From: Lachnospiraceae bacterium
GTDB lineage: Bacteria; Bacillota; Clostridia; Lachnospirales; Lachnospiraceae
Length of the DNA: 35,865 bases
Assembly: GCA_029005135.1 (NCBI GenBank)
Contig: JAQXFO010000057.1
Coordinates: forward strand, 1 to 35,865
Direction: 5' to 3'
The notes below the pieces were generated by a model. It was not told where the DNA came from. It saw only the letters and a list, made by a program, of their open reading frames with translations, and did no database searches. A program made the position numbers and the translations under genes. The number at the start of each line of letters is the position of its first letter. Within the stretch, counting starts at the first letter, position 1. Below, one piece after another: positions 16,346 through 22,716 of the stretch.

Positions 16346-18109
16346 ATGGAAAATATAAAATTACTTTCAAAATTTATAAAAGAATTCAAAAAAGATGCTG
16401 TTGTGACGCCGGTATTCATGATCGTCGAGGTTCTGATGGAGACGCTTCTGCCGTTTCTGATGGCGATGATCGTGGACGACGGCGTCAATGCCGGTGACAT
16501 GGGGGCGATCCTCAGGGCCGGTCTCCTTATGGTGCTCTGCGCCTTTGTCGGTCTTCTTTGCGGTATCGGCGGCGGTATCTACGGCGCGAAGGCATCCGCC
16601 GGCTTTGCCCGTAATCTGCGGAGTGCCATGTTTGCCCGTATCCAGGATTTCTCCTTTGCCGAGATCGACAAGTACAACACCTCAGGCCTGGTAACGCGTC
16701 TGACCACGGATGTCACGAATGTGCAGAACGCCTTTCAGATGATCCTGCGCATCGCCGTGAGGGCTCCCATCAGCCTGGTGTGTGCCATGGTCATGACCTT
16801 CATCATCAGCCCGCGCATTGCCTCGATCTACCTGATCGCGGCCCTTATGCTGTCGGTGATACTGTATTTCCTGATGAGTCGGGCGACACGGTATTTCCGT
16901 CAGGTCTTTGCTCACTACGACAATCTTAATGAGAGCGTGGAGGAGAACCTGACCGGCATCCGCCTCGTCAAGGTCAGTGTCCGTGAAGAATATGAGAACA
17001 ACAAGTTTGTTCGGGCCGTTACGAAGCTCTATGAGCTCTTCTGCAAAGCGGAGAGTCATGTGGTTCTGGTGATGCCGATCATGAATCTGACCGTCTACGG
17101 CTGTATCATCCTGATCTCCTGGCTGGGGGCTCATATGGTGGTCGGCGGCAGCCTGACCACGGGCAATCTGATGTCGGTGCTGACCTATTGCATGAACATT
17201 CTCATGAGCCTCATGATGGTTGCCATGGTCTTTGTCATGATCACGATGTCGATCGCGTCGATCAACCGCATCGCCGAGATCCTGAGACAGGAGACTTCCA
17301 TCGCCGAGCCCGCCGCGCCTGTTATGACGGTGGCAGACGGCAGCGTTGATTTCGAGGATGTGGACTTCAGCTATCGCCGCGACAGCCGCACGGCCGTTCT
17401 CAAGGATGTCACACTCCATATCCGCAGCGGTGAGTTCGTCGGCATCATCGGCGGCACCGGCTCGGCCAAATCCTCGCTGGTCAACCTGATCAGCCGCCTT
17501 TACGACGCCACCCAGGGCTATGTCCGGGTCGGCGGCGTCGACGTCAGCGAATACGACATCAAGACACTGCGCGACAATGTGGCGGTGGTTCTTCAGAAAA
17601 ATGTCCTTTTTGCCGGCACAATCCTCGATAATCTCCGCTGGGGCAATCCCGACGCAACGGAGGAGGCATGCCGGGAGGCCTGCCGCATCGCCTGTGCCGA
17701 TGAGTTTATCAGCCGGATGCCCGACGGGTATCTGACGCACATCGAGCAGGGCGGCTCCAATGTCTCCGGCGGACAGAAACAGCGCCTCTGTATCGCCAGA
17801 GCCCTGCTGAAGAAGCCGAAGATCCTGATCCTTGATGACAGCACCTCGGCCGTGGATACCGCTACCGAAAATCGTATCCGCGAGGGCATGGAGGCCTATA
17901 TCCCGGGAACAACCAAGATCGTGATAACCCAGCGCGTCAGCGCAGTCCGTAATGCCGACCGCGTCATTGTCATGAATGACGGCCGGGTCGACGCTTTCGA
18001 TACGCCCGACAATCTGATGAAGACCAACCGGATCTTCCGGGAGGTCTGGGAAGCCCAGATGTCCGCGGGTGGTGATTTTGACGAGAAGGGAGATGAGACG
18101 GATGGCTGA
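16346..18109 (+). CDS. ABC exporter subunit (permease-ATPase) with a degenerate nucleotide site
   Basis: 587 aa: a six-helix ABC exporter membrane domain (residues ~1-310) and an ATPase domain. The ATPase has unusual residues: Walker A GGTGSAKSS (369-377) has Ala for the Gly before Lys. The Walker B end LDDSTSAVD has Asp for the catalytic Glu. The switch position ITQRVS has Gln where His is normal. The signature VSGGQKQR is canonical. This is the pattern of the degenerate partner in heterodimeric exporters such as TM287/288. The complementary canonical subunit follows, overlapping by 8 nt. No Shine-Dalgarno precedes the ATG, which lies 7 nt after TATAAT. The substrate is unknown; drugs, lipids or peptides are possible. 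Confidence 0.93.
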   Translation: MENIKLLSKFIKEFKKDAVVTPVFMIVEVLMETLLPFLMAMIVDDGVNAGDMGAILRAGLLMVLCAFVGLLCGIGGGIYGAKASAGFARNLRSAMFARIQDFSFAEIDKYNTSGLVTRLTTDVTNVQNAFQMILRIAVRAPISLVCAMVMTFIISPRIASIYLIAALMLSVILYFLMSRATRYFRQVFAHYDNLNESVEENLTGIRLVKVSVREEYENNKFVRAVTKLYELFCKAESHVVLVMPIMNLTVYGCIILISWLGAHMVVGGSLTTGNLMSVLTYCMNILMSLMMVAMVFVMITMSIASINRIAEILRQETSIAEPAAPVMTVADGSVDFEDVDFSYRRDSRTAVLKDVTLHIRSGEFVGIIGGTGSAKSSLVNLISRLYDATQGYVRVGGVDVSEYDIKTLRDNVAVVLQKNVLFAGTILDNLRWGNPDATEEACREACRIACADEFISRMPDGYLTHIEQGGSNVSGGQKQRLCIARALLKKPKILILDDSTSAVDTATENRIREGMEAYIPGTTKIVITQRVSAVRNADRVIVMNDGRVDAFDTPDNLMKTNRIFREVWEAQMSAGGDFDEKGDETDG

Positions 18110-20033
18110 AAACCGAAGTATGCGCGGTCCCATGGGACCCGGTCACGGCCGCCGTGTCAGCGGCGGTGTCAAGGTGGAGAATCCCGGCCGTATCCTGAAG
18201 AGGATCGCCGGATATCTGTTCCGCTATTACCCGGTACAGCTGATCCTGGTGGCCCTGTGCATCGTTATCAATGTGGCCGCCTCGATTCAGGGTACGCTCT
18301 TTATCAAGACACTCATCGATGATTACATCGCCCCGATGATCGGGCAGACCACGCCGGATTACGGTCCTCTGCTGGGCGCCATCACCCGGGTGGCGGTCTT
18401 CTATGCCGCCGGCGCCGCCGCGGCCTATTGTCAGAACAAGCTGATGATCTATGTGGCCCAGGGGACGCTCCTGAGAATCCGCAAGGAGCTTTTCGCGAAA
18501 ATGGAATCGCTGCCGATCCGGTATTTTGATACTCATCCCCGCGGTGACATCATGTCGATCTACACCAATGACGTGGATACCCTGCGTCAGATGATCAGCC
18601 AGTCCATGACCCAGTTCCTCTCCAGCGGCATCACCATCATCAGCGTGACGGTCAGTATGCTGACGCTGAGCCTGCCGCTGACCCTGGTCACCTTCGCGAT
18701 GGTGGGCCTGATGCTCCTGTCGACGGCCAGGGTTGCCGGCCAGTCCAGCCGGAATTTTGTTCGCCAGCAGAAGAGTCTGGGAGAGCTGAACGGCTATATC
18801 GAAGAAATGATGGCCGGCCAGAAGGTGGTCAAGGTTTTCACCCGCGAAGAAGCGGTGCGGGAGCATTTTGAAAATCTCAACAATGAACTCTACGATGCCG
18901 CTGCCAGAGCAAACGGCTTTGCCAATATTCTGGGGCCGATCAATGCTCAGCTGGGCAACTTAAGCTATGTGGTCTGTGCCATCGTCGGCGGCGCCATGGC
19001 CCTGTTATCCGGCGGTTCGCTTCTGACCGTCGGGGCTCTGGCCAGTTTCCTGACCTTCAACAAGAGCTTCAATATGCCCATCAACCAGGTCAGCCAGCAG
19101 CTGAATGCCATCGTCATGGCCCTGGCGGGCGCCGACAGGATCTTCCGCCTGATGGACGAAGATCCGGAGACGGATGACGGGTATGTGACACTGGTGCCCT
19201 GCGCTGAGGAAAACGGCACGCTCGCGGAGAAAAGCACACGTACCGGCAGCTGGGCCTGGAAACATGTTCACAAGGACGGGACACTGGAATACAAACCTCT
19301 TCGCGGTGAGATCGTCATGGATCATGTGGACTTCGGTTATAACCCCGATAAGACGATTCTGCACGACATTGAGCTGTACGCCAAGCCGGGGCAGAAGATC
19401 GCCTTTGTCGGCTCCACCGGCGCCGGCAAGACGACGATCATGAATCTCATCACACGTTTCTATGACATCCAGGACGGCAAGATCCGTTACGACGGCATTA
19501 ACATCAATAAGATCAAAAAGGCCGACCTGCGGCGTTCTCTCGGTATGGTTCTTCAGGATACCCACCTCTTCACGGGAACTGTCCGGGAAAATATCCGCTT
19601 CGGCAATCTGGAGGCCTCTGACGAGGATATCATCCGGGCTGCCAAACTGGCCAATGCCGACAGCTTCATCAATCGTCTGCCGGACGGCTACGACACGATG
19701 CTGACCGAGGGCGGTACCAACCTGTCCCAGGGTCAGCGCCAGCTTCTGGCCATTGCCCGGGCGGCCATCGCCGATGCGCCGGTCCTTATCCTGGACGAGG
19801 CCACCTCCTCCATCGATTCCCGTACCGAGAAGATCGTCCAGGACGGCATGGACAAGCTGATGAAGGGCCGCACCACCTTTGTTATTGCCCACCGCCTGTC
19901 CACGATCCAGAACTCGGACTGCATCATGGTAATGGAAAACGGCCGCATCATCGAGCGGGGCACCCATGACAGCCTGCTGGCCCAGAAGGGCAAATACTAT
20001 GAACTGTACACCGGCAAAAGCGTGGTCGCCTGA
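18102..20033 (+). CDS. ABC exporter subunit (permease-ATPase), catalytically canonical partner
   Basis: 643 aa. A Gly/Met/Arg-rich N-terminal tail (~25 residues) precedes the six-helix exporter domain. About 45 residues between the domains (near 365-415) hold an ENGTLAEKS..SWAWKHVHKDG insertion. The ATPase has Walker A GSTGAGKTT, signature LSQGQRQ, Walker B VLILDEATSSID with the catalytic Glu, and AHRLST with the switch His. LSQGQ in place of LSGGQ matches the TM288-like half of heterodimers. AAGGGAG lies 10 nt before this ATG, inside the end of the partner gene. The two proteins should form one exporter with one active and one degenerate ATP site. Confidence 0.94.
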   Translation: MAENRSMRGPMGPGHGRRVSGGVKVENPGRILKRIAGYLFRYYPVQLILVALCIVINVAASIQGTLFIKTLIDDYIAPMIGQTTPDYGPLLGAITRVAVFYAAGAAAAYCQNKLMIYVAQGTLLRIRKELFAKMESLPIRYFDTHPRGDIMSIYTNDVDTLRQMISQSMTQFLSSGITIISVTVSMLTLSLPLTLVTFAMVGLMLLSTARVAGQSSRNFVRQQKSLGELNGYIEEMMAGQKVVKVFTREEAVREHFENLNNELYDAAARANGFANILGPINAQLGNLSYVVCAIVGGAMALLSGGSLLTVGALASFLTFNKSFNMPINQVSQQLNAIVMALAGADRIFRLMDEDPETDDGYVTLVPCAEENGTLAEKSTRTGSWAWKHVHKDGTLEYKPLRGEIVMDHVDFGYNPDKTILHDIELYAKPGQKIAFVGSTGAGKTTIMNLITRFYDIQDGKIRYDGININKIKKADLRRSLGMVLQDTHLFTGTVRENIRFGNLEASDEDIIRAAKLANADSFINRLPDGYDTMLTEGGTNLSQGQRQLLAIARAAIADAPVLILDEATSSIDSRTEKIVQDGMDKLMKGRTTFVIAHRLSTIQNSDCIMVMENGRIIERGTHDSLLAQKGKYYELYTGKSVVA

Positions 20034-20065
20034 TAACGGCAGACGGAACAGGCAGGGAGAAAAGC

Positions 20066-20533
20066 ATGAAGAATACGAATTTACGAACAGTCTCCGGAAG
20101 ACGGCATAAAGCCGTCATGCCGGCCGTTCTGGTTCTGGTCCTGGGCCTTGTGGTCCTGACGGCAGCCGGCTGCGGGAAAAAAACAAGAAGTGAGGGTTAT
20201 ACCATCAGCAAGGATACCCTGTCCGTCGTGCTTCAGGGGAATCCGACGACCGGGTACTCCTGGGGCTGTCAGATATCCGATGAAAATGTCATCGCCTTTG
20301 ACAGTGACATCTACGAGACAGCCGCCGTCGGCGACAGCGTCACCGGGGCCGGCGGCTTCGACACCCTGACCTTCAGAACCGTCGGCGAAGGTACAGCCGA
20401 GATCACGCTGACCTACGGTCGCCAGTGGGAGGGAGGCGAGACCCAGCGCGTGGAGACGATTGCGGTCGCGGTGGATGCTGATAGGAGAATCACGGCGGTG
20501 ACGGCTCTGACGCTGACAGAGCTGGCCTCCTGA
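20066..20533 (+). CDS. Chagasin-like (MEROPS I42) cysteine-protease inhibitor lipoprotein
   Basis: 155 aa. A lipoprotein signal ends in LTAAGC with the lipidated Cys36, then a small all-beta domain. The domain has the hallmark NPTTGYSW loop (residues 59-66), a GAGGFDTLTF segment and YGRQWEGG where chagasins have the RPWE loop. Together these are the three loops that contact papain-like enzymes in the I42 family. It begins 32 nt after the ABC exporter gene with AGGGAG upstream and is likely in the same transcript. It should sit on the outer face of the membrane. The target protease is not in this window; a role against a host or competitor papain-like enzyme, or regulation of the cell's own protease, is inference. 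Confidence 0.85.
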   Translation: MKNTNLRTVSGRRHKAVMPAVLVLVLGLVVLTAAGCGKKTRSEGYTISKDTLSVVLQGNPTTGYSWGCQISDENVIAFDSDIYETAAVGDSVTGAGGFDTLTFRTVGEGTAEITLTYGRQWEGGETQRVETIAVAVDADRRITAVTALTLTELAS

Positions 20534-20610
20534 TTAACGCCTTGAGTTATGTCTTGATGCGGTGTCTGAAGCGGCGAAAAATGACGCAGGATACTCAAAA
20601 AAACCAAGAA

Positions 20611-20627
20611 TGTTACGTAAATGTTAC
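20611..20627 (+). promoter_or_regulatory. WalR-type box upstream of a cell-wall hydrolase gene
   Basis: TGTTAC (20611-20616), five bases (GTAAA), TGTTAC (20622-20627). This matches the TGTWAH-N5-TGTWAH consensus of the WalR/YycF response regulator exactly. It lies 18 nt upstream of the -35, a position suited to activation. Confidence 0.6.
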
Positions 20628-20645
20628 TAAAAATTACAAAAAGAC

Positions 20646-20674
20646 TTTAATATATTAAATATATGTGTTATAAT
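20646..20674 (+). promoter_or_regulatory. Extended -10 promoter of the SleB-like hydrolase gene
   Basis: TGT immediately before a consensus TATAAT (20669-20674), an extended -10. The best -35 at 17 nt is a weak TTTAAT (20646-20651). The start is near 20681. Confidence 0.65.
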
Positions 20675-20682
20675 CCCTGCAT

Positions 20683-20695
20683 CTCGTGTACCACG
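20683..20695 (+). other. Hairpin at the predicted mRNA 5' end
   Basis: TCGTG-TAC-CACGA forms a 5-bp stem with a 3-nt loop, 1-2 nt after the predicted transcription start. It is nested in a longer palindrome (AATCCCTGC 20672-20680 and GCAGGGATT 20700-20708) whose left arm overlaps the -10 box. Such a 5' hairpin could protect the mRNA. Confidence 0.45.
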
Positions 20696-20710
20696 AAAGG
20701 CAGGGATTTT

Positions 20711-22009
20711 ATGTTTTTTGATAAGAAGAAAATGGCGGTGACAGCGCTGATCATGGCGGCTGTTATGGCCTGTCCTGTTCTGGCCGATACACAGACCGAT
20801 CTCGATAATGCCAGGGCCGTGAAGGCACAGCAGGAACAGTCACTGAACGACATGAACGCCGTCATCGCGCAGCTCCGGAAGGAAAAGGATGACAAAGAAG
20901 CTTACCTTGAGGATCTCAACGAGCAGATCGCTGCTCTTGATGCCCGTCTGAATGAGCTGAGTGCGGCCATCGAGGAGACAGAAGCCTCAATCGCCGAGAC
21001 CGATGAGGCGGTGCGGGAGGCCCGCGGAGACGAAGAGGACCAGTATGACAACATGAAGGTCCGCATCCGGTATATGTACGAGAACAGCCAGACAAGTCTT
21101 CTGTCGGCCATCATCGGCTCCCGGAATCTGCCCGAGCTTCTCAACAGCATCGAAGAAGTCCGGGCGATTGAAGCCTATGACAGGGAAAGTCTGGCCGCCT
21201 TCAAGGAAGCGCGGATGGCAGTCGAAGAAAAGGAACTGCAGCTTCTTGAGAAGAAGGCCTCCCTGGAGGATCTGAAAGCGGAACAGGAAGAGCAGCAGGC
21301 TGCCGTCAGGCTTCTGGCCGACGAGACAGCCTCTCAGGTCAGTGCCTATCTTGCCCAGATCGATGAGCAGGCTGCCGGAGCCGAGGCTATGAAGGCCGAG
21401 ATCCTGGCGACTCAGTCTCAGATCGAGACTCTGGTGGCCAGAAAGGCCGCCGAGGAAGAGGCAGCCCGAAAAGCCGCTGAAGCTGAGGCCGCCCGCATCG
21501 CGGCGGAGAAAAAGGCGGCTGAAGAAGCGGCCAGAAAAGCTGCCGAGGCAGAAGAGGCCCGGCGGGCCGCCGAAGAAGCGGCGGCGAAGGAAGCCGTCTC
21601 CCAGACACCGGCCGCCTCAGAGGACAGGGAAGAGACGCTGTCCGGCAGTTATCAGTATTCCCAGAGTGATCTGGAACTTCTGTGGGCCATCGTGGCCCAG
21701 GAAGATGACAAGAGCTACACCGGTGCCCTGGCGGTCGTGACCTGTGCCGTTAACCGGGCCGCCCGCAATTACGGCGGGCACGGCAGCGATCCCTTAAGCC
21801 AGCTGAAGGCCCCGGGACAATTCTGTTATTCTCCCTCGATCTCAAGCAGCGCTTACTGGCAGCGGCGTCTCAACGGCAATGTGCCGTCTTATGTCAAACA
21901 GGCCGTAGCCGACTGCCTGCAAAACGGCATCCGCAATCACAACTTCATCTATTTCCGGAGCCGCGGAGCCGCCGGCCGGACTCAGATCGGTGCGAACTGG
22001 TACTTCTGA
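20711..22009 (+). CDS. Exported coiled-coil protein with a SleB-like cell wall hydrolase domain
   Basis: 432 aa. A signal peptide (cleavage near VLADTQ, residue ~25) leads into a long coiled coil of PcsB/CwlO type (residues ~27-240). It contains the RIRYMYENSQTS segment typical of these scaffolds. An Ala/Glu/Lys-rich helical stretch (about 255-305) links to a C-terminal ~110-residue domain with LLWAIVAQED (Glu331), VNRA, PGQFCYS and a final FRSR-GG/A-Q-x-G-x-W motif. These resemble the Hydrolase_2 (SleB/CwlJ) family. ATG 20711 follows an AGGCAGGG site; an upstream in-frame start would precede the -10 box. In the PcsB/CwlO system the coiled coil is held inactive by FtsEX; that applies here only by analogy. 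A catalytic role for Glu331 is also by analogy. Confidence 0.87.
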   Translation: MFFDKKKMAVTALIMAAVMACPVLADTQTDLDNARAVKAQQEQSLNDMNAVIAQLRKEKDDKEAYLEDLNEQIAALDARLNELSAAIEETEASIAETDEAVREARGDEEDQYDNMKVRIRYMYENSQTSLLSAIIGSRNLPELLNSIEEVRAIEAYDRESLAAFKEARMAVEEKELQLLEKKASLEDLKAEQEEQQAAVRLLADETASQVSAYLAQIDEQAAGAEAMKAEILATQSQIETLVARKAAEEEAARKAAEAEAARIAAEKKAAEEAARKAAEAEEARRAAEEAAAKEAVSQTPAASEDREETLSGSYQYSQSDLELLWAIVAQEDDKSYTGALAVVTCAVNRAARNYGGHGSDPLSQLKAPGQFCYSPSISSSAYWQRRLNGNVPSYVKQAVADCLQNGIRNHNFIYFRSRGAAGRTQIGANWYF

Positions 22010-22054
22010 GAAAGCGCTGAGAAAAAAGTTTTTTCAAAAAATCAAAAAAAGCGC

Positions 22055-22083
22055 TTTACAAGCGAAAATCTTTCTGGTAATAT
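22055..22083 (+). promoter_or_regulatory. Promoter of tRNA-Val(GAC)
   Basis: TTTACA (22055-22060), 17-nt spacer, TAATAT (22078-22083). The mature tRNA begins 18 nt after the -10 box. Confidence 0.7.
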
Positions 22084-22101
22084 ATTCCTTGCTTGAGACA
22101 T

Positions 22102-22174
22102 GGAAGGTTAGCTCAGCTGGGAGAGCATTCGCTTGACGTGTGAAAGGTCACAGGTTCGAATCCTGCACCTTCCA
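22102..22174 (+). tRNA. tRNA-Val (anticodon GAC)
   Basis: A complete cloverleaf of 73 nt: acceptor GGAAGGT/ACCTTCC, D stem GCTC/GAGC, anticodon stem TTCGC/GTGAA with loop TTGACGT, and T loop TTCGAAT. The anticodon at positions 34-36 is GAC, reading GUC and GUU. Position 37 is G. The first T-stem pair is A-C. The CCA end is not encoded. Confidence 0.95.
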
Positions 22175-22182
22175 TTAAGCAG

Positions 22183-22216
22183 AACCCGGCAGTCATGATG
22201 ACTGCCGGGTTTTTTC
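22183..22216 (+). terminator. Terminator of tRNA-Val(GAC)
   Basis: A perfect 14-bp stem (AACCCGGCAGTCAT and its complement) around a single-G centre, followed by TTTTTT. From here to 22426 (about 210 nt, AT-rich towards the end) I see no gene. Confidence 0.93.
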
Positions 22217-22426
22217 TATTACTCAGAACGGCGCCGCACCGGGAGTTTCTCCCCTCAAGTCATTGATTCCGGATGTGTCAGAAAACGCCTTGCCGCATTT
22301 TCTGTATACCATTGAGAAACATTGGAACCATTATAAAGAACGCTTAATACTAACGTCAATAATAATCATAGCAAAATAATAGGAAAAAGGCGCGCTGAAA
22401 AAAACAGTGAAAAATGAAAAAAAGTT

Positions 22427-22454
22427 TTGCATTTTTAACGGAAGGTGCTATAAT
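22427..22454 (+). promoter_or_regulatory. Promoter of tRNA-Val(CAC)
   Basis: TTGCAT (22427-22432), 16-nt spacer, consensus TATAAT (22449-22454). The tRNA starts 8 nt after the -10, so the transcript begins at about the mature 5' end. Confidence 0.8.
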
Positions 22455-22461
22455 AGCCAGT

Positions 22462-22533
22462 GGAAGATTAGCTCAGCGGGAGAGCACTCGCTTCACGTGT
22501 GAGGGGTCGCAGGTTCAAACCCTGTATCTTCCA
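22462..22533 (+). tRNA. tRNA-Val (anticodon CAC)
   Basis: A 72-nt cloverleaf: acceptor GGAAGAT/ATCTTCC, D stem GCTC/GAGC, anticodon stem CTCGC/GTGAG with loop TTCACGT, and T loop TTCAAAC. The anticodon CAC reads GUG. Position 37 is G. CCA is not encoded; a T run follows immediately. Its sequence is close to the GAC gene 290 nt upstream, suggesting duplication and anticodon change. Confidence 0.95.
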
Positions 22534-22579
22534 TTTTTTTATGCCTTTTTTGGCAGCCTGGCGACTGATGGCGCATCCT

Positions 22580-22611
22580 AAGGGGATCCTGACAAAGGGT
22601 CTCCTTTTTTT
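22580..22611 (+). terminator. Terminator downstream of tRNA-Val(CAC)
   Basis: AAGGGGATCC and GGGTCTCCTT pair with two G-U wobbles around a 7-nt loop, followed by seven T. Confidence 0.8.
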
Positions 22612-22623
22612 CTGCTATTGCGC

Positions 22624-22688
22624 TATAATGAAATCATAGTGGTAATCATGGCTGTCAAATAACGCAGAATCCCGGCGTCAGGCCGGGA
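22624..22688 (+). promoter_or_regulatory. Candidate -10 box and leader hairpin of the 559-aa membrane protein gene
   Basis: Consensus TATAAT at 22624-22629 without a convincing -35. About 40 nt downstream, CCCGGC-GTCAG-GCCGGG (22671-22687) forms a short GC-rich hairpin in the predicted leader. Confidence 0.4.
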
Positions 22689-22716
22689 CAGTGAAAGGAA
22701 AGGATCTCATTAACCT

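Noticed and set aside
22008-22060. Catabolite-control (cre) sites around the two AAGCGCT motifs
   Set aside because: The spacing of TG and CA ends does not fit the cre consensus; the palindromic core alone is not enough.
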